DNA of 64,000 nucleotides, taken from positions 98,110-162,109 of the forward strand of contig NZ_JAKEUO010000013.1 in the NCBI RefSeq assembly GCF_022397915.1, written 5' to 3'. The notes under the pieces were generated by a model. The model saw only the letters and a program-made list of their open reading frames with translations. It searched no databases and was not told the origin of the DNA. A program made the position numbers and the translations under genes. Positions 19,807 through 28,253 of the stretch are shown in pieces; the stretch's first letter is position 1; each line of letters opens with the position of its first letter. The DNA is from Vibrio sp. Isolate34 (lineage in GTDB: Bacteria > Pseudomonadota > Gammaproteobacteria > Enterobacterales > Vibrionaceae).

Positions 19807-20277
19807 TTAGTGCTGCTTGAAGTTCGTAAGGTAAAGCATAGAACGTCCTACCACGGTTTCAATAATCCTAATTGAGTCAGTCCCAAAGCTCTCAAGCATC
19901 TTCTCACGAAAGTGACCATCTGAACTGACATTAAATTCTTCAGGGCTTTTAACCTGAGATGCATGGAAAAACATGAGTTTAATAACGTATCGGAACTGTT
20001 CATCTTCTAGAGCATCTTGCCAAGACTGTACAAACGCGACTTCTGACGAGAAGTCCAAGCTTTCGATAACAATCGATAACATGTGTTTGTGAAGCACTGA
20101 TCGGATAGCGCGGGTCGATGAATAATAGCCCTGAAGCGTCGTTAAACTAATGCCAATTTCTTGAGCAATCCTTGCATAAGTTAGTGCTTCATGTCCTTCA
20201 GCCAGAAAAAGGTTTAGTACGATTTCATCGTAGTGTTTTTGGTTTTCTAGTTTCTGTACTTGAGTAATTCGAGCCAT
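19807..20277 (-). CDS. TetR-like transcriptional regulator
   Basis: A 156-residue protein. The N-terminal 60 residues look like a TetR/AcrR helix-turn-helix (DEIVLNLFLAEGHEALTYARIAQEIGISLTTLQGYYSS, where the usual 'YYHF' is replaced by YYSS). The C-terminal helices are shorter than in most TetR proteins (about 190-200 residues), so the ligand pocket may be small. It starts at an ATG after AGAGG, just downstream of the ECF transporter operon in the same direction but separated by a terminator and a palindrome. Target unknown; it may regulate itself or the neighbouring transporter. Confidence 0.75.
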   Translation of the reverse strand: MARITQVQKLENQKHYDEIVLNLFLAEGHEALTYARIAQEIGISLTTLQGYYSSTRAIRSVLHKHMLSIVIESLDFSSEVAFVQSWQDALEDEQFRYVIKLMFFHASQVKSPEEFNVSSDGHFREKMLESFGTDSIRIIETVVGRSMLYLTNFKQH

Positions 20278-20399
20278 TACAAACCTCTATTGAGTGTAAC
20301 ATTCTGTAAAGTATATTAAGAGTTTCTGATAGAGATCTCAAACCCTAGACGTGAAAAGTACGTCAGTTTATCGTCAAAAGTCGATAAAAATAGATCGTT

Positions 20400-20416
20400 C
20401 GCTTGAATTTCAAGCG
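20400..20416. promoter_or_regulatory. 17-bp perfect palindrome, candidate TetR-like operator
   Basis: CGCTTGAA-T-TTCAAGCG: 8-base arms around one centre base. It is 123 bases upstream of the TetR-like gene, beyond the ECF terminator. The size fits a TetR-family operator; no T run, so it does not look like a terminator. Confidence 0.45.
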
Positions 20417-20431
20417 GCTCTGAGCCCATAT

Positions 20432-20461
20432 AAAAACACCGCTCTATTGAGCTGTGTGTTA
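20432..20461 (-). terminator. Likely terminator of the ECF operon
   Basis: On the minus strand ACACAGCTC pairs with GAGCGGTGT (one mismatch) over an AATA loop and is followed by a TTTTTAT tract, 35 bases beyond the ecfT stop. Confidence 0.65.
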
Positions 20462-20495
20462 TTTTAAGCTGTTGTTTATACGTGGTAAATAAGAA

Positions 20496-21335
20496 CTAGA
20501 ATGGATACCAAAATAATTCAGGCTCAACAATACGTTTTGCGATGGATAATATCACTATCAAGGCAATGACCACCAAGCACATAAAGTCGACTCGTTTGAG
20601 AGGAGCATAGCTGTACCAAGTGCGAGACTTATGTCGTCCGAAACCACGCAGTGTCATCGCATTTGAGATCTCATCTGCTCGATCCAAGCTTGAAAAAATC
20701 AATGGCCCTAACACTTTTGCAACATTTTTGATGCGGGTAATGAGTGGTGCCTTCTTGGATAGTTCTACACCACGAGCCTGTTGGGCGTGCATGATATTGA
20801 CGAAATCTTTCTTAACTTCTGGCAAGTAACGTAGCGTTAAGCTCACCGCATAAGCAATCTTGTAAGGAACTCCGATACGGTTGAGGCTCGCTGCGAACTC
20901 AGTTGGGTGCGTTGTGAAGACAAAGATCAGCGCTATCGGGAACATGCTCATGTATTTGAGCGTCACGGTCACTAAGTAAAACAGTGTCTCTTGGCTCAAT
21001 GAGTAATTGCCAGGAAGCGTCAATAATAGCGTTTCACTGCCGATGAGTTCGGGACCTTGTTGTGGAGCCAGTAAATACATAAATAAGGCATTTAGGCTCA
21101 GAACACTTGCAGTACCAATCAATAGCGGCTTGTAAACACGTACTGGAACTTGAGTCAGCTTTAATAGATATAAGCCAGTCAGGATCAAAACAACGATGAG
21201 TCTGAGATCGAACGTTGTAAGGACAACGGTTACCCAAGCCAAAAACAACGCAAACTTGGTGATGCCATTGAGAGCGTGTAGCGGTGATTTGGTATCAATG
21301 TAATTGATGCCGAATTTTACTTTTGATGCATTCAT
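20496..21335 (-). CDS. ecfT: ECF transporter transmembrane protein EcfT
   Basis: A 279-residue integral membrane protein of the CbiQ/EcfT family, with about five or six membrane segments. The cytoplasmic coupling helices carry the two family motifs with the A-R-G core, seen as QARGVELSKK and MTLRGFGRHKS. It joins the S component to the double ATPase. Its ATG overlaps the stop of the ATPase gene by 4 bases (ATGA), so the pair is translationally coupled. It is the third gene of the S-AA-T operon. Confidence 0.9.
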   Translation of the reverse strand: MNASKVKFGINYIDTKSPLHALNGITKFALFLAWVTVVLTTFDLRLIVVLILTGLYLLKLTQVPVRVYKPLLIGTASVLSLNALFMYLLAPQQGPELIGSETLLLTLPGNYSLSQETLFYLVTVTLKYMSMFPIALIFVFTTHPTEFAASLNRIGVPYKIAYAVSLTLRYLPEVKKDFVNIMHAQQARGVELSKKAPLITRIKNVAKVLGPLIFSSLDRADEISNAMTLRGFGRHKSRTWYSYAPLKRVDFMCLVVIALIVILSIAKRIVEPELFWYPF

Positions 21336-23026
21336 TGAGTGCTTCTCTCGTAGTCGATGAAGTACTGCATAAATGCATTGGTGTCGTCGATTTTCATCAT
21401 GGTCGCGAGTTCATAAATGCTGGTGGTACAAAGATTTGCACGTTCTAATAGCGATGGTTGACTGAATACTTCCGTCATCGCGGCATTGGCAATCAGCTTG
21501 CTGTCTGCAATCACGATTGAACGTGTGGTGTACTCGAGAACGAGGTGCATGTCGTGTGAGATGATCACAACGGTGATGCCTAGGTCGCGGTTGAGTTTTT
21601 GAATGAACGCCAGCATCGATGTGTAGTTACGGTAGTCTTGACCCGCCGTTGGCTCATCTAAGATCAGAAGCTCCGGTTCTAAAACTAAGATAGACGCTAT
21701 TGTTACGCGCTTTTTCTGACCGTAGCTCAGTGCTTCGATTGGCCAGTGGCGGAACTTACTCAAGCCACAAAGCTCAAGAACGTTTTCTACTTTGTTTTTG
21801 ATTTCGTCTTCTGTAACACCACGGTTACGAAGGCCAAATGCAACCTCATCAAAAATCATATGATGTGAGATCATATGGTTCGGGTTCTGCATGACCACAC
21901 CGACTTTCTGACTTCTTTCGAAGATAGAAAGCTCAGACAAGTCTTCGCCGTTCAGGTACGAAGAGCCAGAATCCGCGTCAATCACACCCATGATAATCTT
22001 GGTGATGGTCGATTTACCCGAGCCGTTCTTACCCAATATTGAAACAAACTCACCCTTGCCAATCTTAAAGCTGACATCTTCGAGTGCGTTTTTTTCACCG
22101 TCGTAAGAGTAAGTCAGGCCATGCACTTCGAGCAAAGGCTGATACTGTTTTTCAGCAACGGCAGTAGGGCGTTCAGCAAACCAAGCTTGAACCGCTGGAC
22201 GGAACCTTTTGTAGTCCAAAGCTTTGAGGTTGGACAGCTTGTCTTCACTTGTTAAAGGCGCTTTGGCTGCTTTAAGTGCTGATAGGTAAAGTGGTTCACG
22301 AATACCGTGTGTCTCAAGCAGTTCAGAAGCCAAGATTTCATCGGGTGTCATGTCTGCAACGATTTCGCCGCGTTCCATTAAGATCACACGATCAATATCG
22401 CGATGTAGAACATCCTCAAGGCGGTGTTCGATAATCACGATAGTTTTGTTGGTTTCTTTATGCAGTTGGTCGATGATCTCAATCGTTGCCTTGCCCGTCT
22501 TAGGGTCAAGGCTGGCCAGAGGCTCATCAAACAGCAAGATATCAACGTCATCAACTAAGATACCCGCTAACGATACTCGTTGTTTTTGACCACCAGAAAG
22601 GTCGTGCGGAGAGCGATCGAGCATACCCGCCAAGTCGACCATTTTTGCTGTCGACTTAACAAGAGGATACATATCGATGTTCGACATCAACTGGTTTTCC
22701 AATGCGAATGCGATGTCTTCGCCGATACTTAAGCCGACAAATTGGCTGTCAGTATCTTGCAATACCGTGCCGACTTGCTCGGTATAGTCGTGCATTGAAA
22801 ACTCAGAGATGTTCTTGCCGTTGATCTCTAAAGAACCGGAAACCTCACCTTTAATCGCGTGAGGGATCAGACCGTTAAGACATTGACCTAGCGTAGATTT
22901 ACCACTACCACTTGGTCCAATAATGACGATTTTCTCTCCTTTCTCTATCCTTAGATTGATATTTTTTAGCGTCGGTTTATCCAGCGATTCATATCTAAAA
23001 GAGAAGTTCGAAAATGCTATAGTCAT
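21332..23026 (-). CDS. Double-domain ECF ATPase (EcfA-EcfA fusion)
   Basis: A 564-residue protein with two complete ABC ATPase domains. The first has GPSGSGKST, signature LSGGQKQR and Walker B ILLFDEP; the second has GKNGSGKST, signature LSYGQKKR and LLILDEP. A linker of about 70 residues joins them near residues 230-300. Such YkoD-like fusions power ECF importers with an UPF0397/YkoE-type S component. The gene lies 6 bases after the S-component stop. Both halves look active, so the complex would be S + T + one double ATPase. Confidence 0.93.
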   Translation of the reverse strand: MTIAFSNFSFRYESLDKPTLKNINLRIEKGEKIVIIGPSGSGKSTLGQCLNGLIPHAIKGEVSGSLEINGKNISEFSMHDYTEQVGTVLQDTDSQFVGLSIGEDIAFALENQLMSNIDMYPLVKSTAKMVDLAGMLDRSPHDLSGGQKQRVSLAGILVDDVDILLFDEPLASLDPKTGKATIEIIDQLHKETNKTIVIIEHRLEDVLHRDIDRVILMERGEIVADMTPDEILASELLETHGIREPLYLSALKAAKAPLTSEDKLSNLKALDYKRFRPAVQAWFAERPTAVAEKQYQPLLEVHGLTYSYDGEKNALEDVSFKIGKGEFVSILGKNGSGKSTITKIIMGVIDADSGSSYLNGEDLSELSIFERSQKVGVVMQNPNHMISHHMIFDEVAFGLRNRGVTEDEIKNKVENVLELCGLSKFRHWPIEALSYGQKKRVTIASILVLEPELLILDEPTAGQDYRNYTSMLAFIQKLNRDLGITVVIISHDMHLVLEYTTRSIVIADSKLIANAAMTEVFSQPSLLERANLCTTSIYELATMMKIDDTNAFMQYFIDYERSTQ

Positions 23027-23032
23027 TATCGC

Positions 23033-23581
23033 TTATGCCTCAGTCAGGTTGCGGCTTTGTTTGTTACGCTTAGCGACTGATTTTAGGATCAGGAAGCCAA
23101 CAACAGCGATCAGAACGGTATTACCCGCTGCGATGATAGACAGTTGAGTGAAGACTTTAGTAAACGGTTCTGCGTATAAGATGGTATCTAGGAATGCAGA
23201 ACAGCCGTAGCCGACAACATTACCTGCAAGAGCAAGCACGACAAATAGTGCAAAATCTTTCATTGGCAGTTCGCCTTGTTGAAGACGGTTTTTAGTCATC
23301 ATAGGAAATAGACCAATAACCATGCCCACGATACCTGAGCCCAATACCCAAGTTAGCCATACGCCCCAGCCTGCGAACAAGTCTGTTACCCAGTGGCCAA
23401 TGAAGCCTACCAAGAAGCCTACAATTGGGCCGAACAAAACAGAAAACAGTGCTAGAACTGCCATTGCTGGTTTCAATGTCGTGTTCGCAAACACTGGGAC
23501 ACCAAACATAGGTAAACCACCAATGCCGTACAGTGCCGCGCCAATGGCGATAACGACGACTGTTTTAGCTGAAAAGTTCAT
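23033..23581 (-). CDS. ECF transporter S component (UPF0397 family)
   Basis: A 182-residue protein with about five or six membrane helices that begins [19 protein letters not shown], the normal start of the UPF0397 family, at an ATG 8 bases after GAGG. A longer frame begins at 23716, but the extra 45 residues lack this family character. S components bind the substrate, often a vitamin. Databases label this family riboflavin-type; I find no FMN or thiamine riboswitch motif upstream that would confirm a substrate, so it stays open. First gene of the operon with the double ATPase and EcfT. Confidence 0.9.
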   Translation of the reverse strand: MNFSAKTVVVIAIGAALYGIGGLPMFGVPVFANTTLKPAMAVLALFSVLFGPIVGFLVGFIGHWVTDLFAGWGVWLTWVLGSGIVGMVIGLFPMMTKNRLQQGELPMKDFALFVVLALAGNVVGYGCSAFLDTILYAEPFTKVFTQLSIIAAGNTVLIAVVGFLILKSVAKRNKQSRNLTEA

Positions 23582-23805
23582 AGATAACCTCGAATACTGA
23601 AAGATAAAACATGATAAAGAACGAATATTCGCCATTATTAATATGCGTCTCAATGAGAACGTTTTTTGGGCAAATATAAAAAATAAGGCGCGCATTATAC
23701 AGTAGAACCCTTCCATAAGGGAAGGTAAGTGTCTAGATGTCTAAAATTCCATCTGAACACCTAGATATGATGAAAAATACGCAAATTTACGGTTAATCAA
23801 ACAAC

Positions 23806-23833
23806 AAAAAAGCCAGAGCGGGTCTGGCTTTTT
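23806..23833 (-). terminator. Intrinsic terminator of the yibI-yibH-like pair
   Basis: Perfect stem AAAAAGCCAGA / TCTGGCTTTTT with T runs on both strands, 69 bases beyond the HlyD-family stop. Confidence 0.85.
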
Positions 23834-23901
23834 CATTCATATTAACAATGTGTTAAGCGGGTTCGTCAAATATCTACGACCGTTTAGTGGTCTAGATATC
23901 G

Positions 23902-25032
23902 TTAGTGGTCTAGATATAGATAGTTCTGCCAACTCTTCATACGAATAAGCACTTTACGCATAATAGACACATGAGTGAAACTGTCAGAATAAACAGCAAC
24001 TTCAACTGCGGTACCCATAGGTAAATGGTAATCAGACAAATCATCAGTAATGCTCAGTTTAACAAACACACGACCACTGGTACGTAATGCGTCAGTACCT
24101 AGAAGCGCGCCTCTAGCTTGGAATTGGCTCTCACCAATAGCTGGAATCACTTCATCAATACGTCCTTTGAATATTTTTCCTGGCAGTGCTCTAAATAGGA
24201 ACTCAGCTTCGTAACCCGGTTGCAGGCGTTGTAGAGAGTTTTGTCTGAACGCAGCGGTATAGAACTGCTCCTCTGTGTGAACAAACGTCATTACCGGAGC
24301 TAAAGGAAGTGGCACAGCCATTACACCTGGACGTAATGCTAGCTGAGTAACGTATCCATCAGTAGGAGCTCGAACAACGGTTTGCTCTAAATCAAACTGA
24401 GCTTTACGTAATTCGGCCAATAAGCTCAATACTGCGGTGTTCTCGCCACCGATTTCAGAATCTAGGGCAATTTTTGCTTGTTCTAGATTGGCATCTGCCA
24501 CTTTCACGGCGGCTTCTGATGCCTTGTAAGCTTGTCTACGAGTATCTAATTGTTGCTCGGTAAAGGCTCCGCTGTCATAACCGCGCTTGTAACGAGAGAA
24601 TTCACGTTGGGCTTTATCTCTCTCTGCGATGGCTTTGATTTTTGCAGCCTCAGCTTCAGTCACTTCAGATTCCATTCCAAGAGCACCTTGGCTTGCTTCC
24701 TTTACCTTAGCTTCTAATCTTGCAACTTCAGCTTCGAATGGAACTGGGTCGATTTTGAAAAGAATATCCCCTTGTTTCAGAGGTTTGTTTGCCTCTACGG
24801 GCACTTCGATAACTTTACCCCTAACGCCTGAAACGACTGGCGTTGTTGAGTAAACTTGGTTACCAATTTGCGTGAAAGGGTGGTTGTAGTTCATCAGCAG
24901 GATCAAAGTTCCTATGATGATAACACCACCAAGAACGGCGGTAGGTACTGTCCATTTATTTAGCGGGATATTGAACACCTTGAAAATGGTGATACAAAGT
25001 GCCGCATAGGTCATTATCAGCAGTAAATCCAT
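23902..25032 (-). CDS. yibH: HlyD/EmrA-family membrane fusion protein (YibH-like)
   Basis: A 376-residue periplasmic adaptor. Two membrane segments are possible at residues 1-20 and about 28-50. A biotinyl-lipoyl-like half (GVRGKVIEVPVEANKPLKQGDILFKI) precedes a coiled-coil hairpin (about residues 85-200, rich in A/E/K/R) and the second lipoyl half (VRAPTDGYVTQLALRPG), then a beta-barrel. It fits E. coli YibH (378 residues), an adaptor with no known pump partner. It overlaps the DUF3302 gene (TAATG), so translation is coupled. No inner-membrane pump or outer-membrane channel gene is adjacent. Confidence 0.88.
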   Translation of the reverse strand: MDLLLIMTYAALCITIFKVFNIPLNKWTVPTAVLGGVIIIGTLILLMNYNHPFTQIGNQVYSTTPVVSGVRGKVIEVPVEANKPLKQGDILFKIDPVPFEAEVARLEAKVKEASQGALGMESEVTEAEAAKIKAIAERDKAQREFSRYKRGYDSGAFTEQQLDTRRQAYKASEAAVKVADANLEQAKIALDSEIGGENTAVLSLLAELRKAQFDLEQTVVRAPTDGYVTQLALRPGVMAVPLPLAPVMTFVHTEEQFYTAAFRQNSLQRLQPGYEAEFLFRALPGKIFKGRIDEVIPAIGESQFQARGALLGTDALRTSGRVFVKLSITDDLSDYHLPMGTAVEVAVYSDSFTHVSIMRKVLIRMKSWQNYLYLDH

Positions 25033-25427
25033 TACTTAACCTCCTGATCTTGAGCGCTGTCTGTCTCTTTCTTTGGACTGTTTTGCTCAGTACTCGCCTG
25101 TTTGAGTTGTGCGATCTCTTCCTGCAGGGTACTCACTTGATCGATGAGAATATCGACGCGATGATGAATATCGTGTTGCTCTTCTTCGAGTTTAGCGAAG
25201 CCCCAACCGCGATCTTTGCGCCATAGCGTCGCCCAAATCCAAAGGAATGGCCAAATAGCGTGTAAGGTGAATAGGCTAACCCAGCCTGAGACATGGATAG
25301 CATCTTGATGAGGGTGATTGCGTTCTTTCGCAATTTCATAGGGAATATCGTGAATAACGATGATGCCGTAAAAGATGACTAATGCTACGAAAATCAGTAG
25401 ACCGAGGGCAAAGTAGTCTAAAAACAT
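25032..25427 (-). CDS. yibI: DUF3302 inner-membrane protein (YibI-like)
   Basis: A 131-residue protein with two membrane segments (about residues 5-25 and 45-70). The stretch GIIVIHDIPYEIAKERNHPHQDAI and then HAIWPFLWIWAT are typical of DUF3302. The C-terminus carries a predicted coiled coil (DILIDQVSTLQEEIAQLKQ), longer than in E. coli YibI. It lies directly upstream of the YibH-like adaptor and overlaps it by one base. The pair is conserved between enterobacteria and vibrios; its job is unknown, though co-occurrence suggests YibI is the membrane partner of YibH. Confidence 0.85.
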   Translation of the reverse strand: MFLDYFALGLLIFVALVIFYGIIVIHDIPYEIAKERNHPHQDAIHVSGWVSLFTLHAIWPFLWIWATLWRKDRGWGFAKLEEEQHDIHHRVDILIDQVSTLQEEIAQLKQASTEQNSPKKETDSAQDQEVK

Positions 25428-25677
25428 AACAGATCCTTGTAATGTTAGATATGAGTTATAAATATACTACGCTATCATCCAAGTAATTGTTATCAAAATG
25501 ATTTACCGAGTTACAAATAATGTGTTTTTGCTTCTAATGTGAACGATATTATTGTTCTATCTTATAAAATCGACATCCTGTTTGGAGAGGTTTCTTCTGG
25601 GCTCTTGTTTGGCATTCTAATAAAGTGATTTCTGGAGCAATGTAAGTGGATATACATAACCCCAAGGATGAATACAA

Positions 25678-26580
25678 ATGTATATAGGTGAAATAGCGGC
25701 CATTGGCGCTGCGATTGTGTGGGCGTGTGCGACATGGATCTATGGACAATTTGGACATCGCTTCTCTGCGATGCAATTGAACATTGTTAAGGGTGTAGTG
25801 GCGTCAGGGATGATGTTGCTGATAATGCCTTTAATTCCGATGCCCGAATTCGAATTGAGTGCCAATCATTTTCTGATATTGGCAATTTCAGGTTTGATTG
25901 GCATTGCCATTGGAGACAGCGCTTATTTTGCAGCCTTGAAAAGAATTGGTGCGAACAAAACTTTGTTGCTTGAGTCTTTGGCGCCTCCGCTTTCCGGTGT
26001 ATTAGCATTGATGCTCCTTGGTGCAGCCTTAACCTTACAAAGTTGGTTAGGCGTTGTCATCACAACGCTCGCGGTCACTTTTGTTGTGTTTCAACCCTCT
26101 AAATCGACCAATGGTGAATCTAATGACAAGACGCAGTGGAGTGGCATTGGTTATGGGCTTGTGGCGAGTGTATGTCAGGCTTCGGGTGTGGTTATTTCTC
26201 ACTATGCGTTAGTCGCTGGTGATATCCAGCCATTGCTAGGCGCCTTGATTCGTCTAACGATTGGCGTGTTTGCAGTGATGCTGATAATCCCATTTATTGA
26301 GGAGAAGCCTTATGCCTCAATAAAAAGAGATTTATGGGAAATGACCAAGCTCGACAAACTCTGGCTTTTAGGGGCAATCTTTGTAGGAACGTTCCTCGCT
26401 CTATGGTTGCAGCAAGTAGCGTTGAAAAATGCTAACCCTGCGATTGCTCAAACATTGATAGCGACCAGTCCAGTGTTTATTTTGGTGATTTACGCGCTTA
26501 AAGGAGAGAAGGTGTCAAAGCAAAGTATCATCGGCACACTTGCTGCGTTGGGTGGAATATCTCTGTTTTTCTATCAATAG
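25678..26580 (+). CDS. EamA/DMT-family transporter
   Basis: A 300-residue membrane protein with about ten helices in two EamA repeats. The first repeat ends near residue 140; GDSAYFAALKRIGANKTLLLESLAPPLSGVLAL and, in the second repeat, LKNANPAIAQTLIATSPVFILVIYAL are the repeat signatures. These proteins export metabolites or amino acids; the substrate is not visible. The ATG follows AAGGATGAATACAA. It is divergent from the DUF3302 gene and convergent with the GGDEF gene. Confidence 0.88.
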   Translation: MYIGEIAAIGAAIVWACATWIYGQFGHRFSAMQLNIVKGVVASGMMLLIMPLIPMPEFELSANHFLILAISGLIGIAIGDSAYFAALKRIGANKTLLLESLAPPLSGVLALMLLGAALTLQSWLGVVITTLAVTFVVFQPSKSTNGESNDKTQWSGIGYGLVASVCQASGVVISHYALVAGDIQPLLGALIRLTIGVFAVMLIIPFIEEKPYASIKRDLWEMTKLDKLWLLGAIFVGTFLALWLQQVALKNANPAIAQTLIATSPVFILVIYALKGEKVSKQSIIGTLAALGGISLFFYQ

Positions 26581-26672
26581 CTCTGGCTACTATCATTAGC
26601 TCACATTGGATCTGCCGCTATTGATGGTGAGTAAGTACAGAGCATGCGCTGTACATACTCTAATCTGGTTAC

Positions 26673-28253
26673 CTACTCAGTGCACACCTGATTACGGCCG
26701 TTGGCTTTGGCTCGATATAGTGCTTTATCCGCTCGGTAGAATGTGCGCTGAGTATTCTCGCCCTCGCGGTGCAGAGTGATACCAATACTCACGGTCAAAC
26801 CGCGCTCCCCAAGTATTTCATGCCATCCAAATTGGAAGATGCGCTCCCGATAATTTTCAGAGTGCATCTCTGCCTTAGCAAGATTGGTATTTTCTAGGAT
26901 GACCAAGAATTCTTCGCCACCAAATCGGACACACGAAGCACCTTTAAACTTAAAGTATGAACGCAGCTCTTGAGACACACTGACAATCGCCTTATCGCCG
27001 ACTAAATGGCTTAGCTCATCGTTAATCGATTTAAAGTGGTCAATGTCGACAACCATTAATGCAAACGAGGTCTCGTGTAATAGCATGTCTTTTAGTTTTA
27101 CGTCCAACCATCGACGGTTATGTAAACCAGTCAGCGGGTCAGTGAACACATCTTGTTGTAGTTGAGCCACGGCATTTTTGTGTTGCTCTGTGGTCTCTTT
27201 TAGCTCTTTGTTCTCTTGTTCTGAGAGAATGAGTTTGAGTTGTAACTCAAAACGAGACAGTCGGCGTAGCTGGCTTGCACCGAGCTCACTGATCGGGATC
27301 TGCTTCATCAGATCGGTTTCAATTCGGTAGCCTTTTTTCTCATAGCTTAGCGCTTCTTGAAAACGCCCTTGATTCATACACACGTCACTCAGAGAGTCGT
27401 AGAATCGCTTTGCAAGTACAGGGGATGAATAAGCTTTTACCCGCTTGTTTGTGCTTGATAGAATCATGCTCGCGTAGTCTTGCTTGCCGGTTGCACTTAG
27501 GCAATGTGCTAGCTCTAGACGAGTCATGGTTGCGATCCAGCTTGCTTTAGTGCTGTTGGTTGGGTATTGAACCTTAGACAGACAGCGTAGCGCCTCATGG
27601 TATTTCTTCTTAGCGCGCAGCACCTTCGCTTGGTAAAGCAATATTTGAGCGGTAAGCAACTTATCACTCACCAAAATACTCAGTTCTTCGCACTCATTCA
27701 GTAAATCACTGGCTGCGGTAATTCGGTTGAGTAATAACAGGCTTGCCACCATGTGCAGCTTGAACTTGAGGCGAAGCGAGCGACTGCTTATCGCATGGTC
27801 GATGCTGTTGATTTTCTGGTAGTAGCGAAGGGCTCTGCCGTGATCACCGTAGGCATCACATAGGTTGCCCATACCTAAAATCGCCATGACGTATTCATCG
27901 ATGTAACCGTGCTCTACAGCGATTGATGAAGAACTGACGAATTCATTGAGTGCTGATGTGTAATCACCAATTTCAACCAAGCGGTCACTTAAGCTGGTCT
28001 TGACTGTCAGAATGTCTTCTATATCAGCAGGTAAGTGGAGTAGGTCGAGTGCCAACCTTAGTTCTTCGATGCTGGTTTGATTCTGTTGTAACTCAGTGCG
28101 GTATTCCGAGCTGATGATGTAACAGTGCGCTTGTTCTGTTTTGGTCGTCGAAACGTGCTGACGAATGTGATCCCAGAATATGATCGCCTCTTCACCCGAT
28201 ACTGATGAAGGGTCCAAACCAGCGTCTGTGATCTTACTTAATAGCGTTTCCAT
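26673..28253 (-). CDS. TPR-GGDEF diguanylate cyclase
   Basis: A 526-residue cytoplasmic protein. Residues about 1-330 form TPR-like helices, a coiled coil follows (about 335-365), and a GGDEF domain fills 370-526 with the active-site GGEEF (about 445-449) plus DPLTGLHNRR and the ADKALYRAKANGRNQ tail. The allosteric I-site (RxxD five residues ahead) is absent. It should make c-di-GMP in response to a partner bound by the TPRs. It starts at the ATG that overlaps the stop of the preceding gene (TAATG). Confidence 0.92.
   Translation of the reverse strand: METLLSKITDAGLDPSSVSGEEAIIFWDHIRQHVSTTKTEQAHCYIISSEYRTELQQNQTSIEELRLALDLLHLPADIEDILTVKTSLSDRLVEIGDYTSALNEFVSSSSIAVEHGYIDEYVMAILGMGNLCDAYGDHGRALRYYQKINSIDHAISSRSLRLKFKLHMVASLLLLNRITAASDLLNECEELSILVSDKLLTAQILLYQAKVLRAKKKYHEALRCLSKVQYPTNSTKASWIATMTRLELAHCLSATGKQDYASMILSSTNKRVKAYSSPVLAKRFYDSLSDVCMNQGRFQEALSYEKKGYRIETDLMKQIPISELGASQLRRLSRFELQLKLILSEQENKELKETTEQHKNAVAQLQQDVFTDPLTGLHNRRWLDVKLKDMLLHETSFALMVVDIDHFKSINDELSHLVGDKAIVSVSQELRSYFKFKGASCVRFGGEEFLVILENTNLAKAEMHSENYRERIFQFGWHEILGERGLTVSIGITLHREGENTQRTFYRADKALYRAKANGRNQVCTE

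Noticed and set aside
23582..23800. Riboswitch in front of the ECF operon
   Set aside because: I looked for FMN and TPP hallmarks and saw none.
26635..26654. GTACAG/CTGTAC hairpin between EamA and GGDEF genes
   Set aside because: Short stem, no T run; could be a weak terminator but too poor to call.
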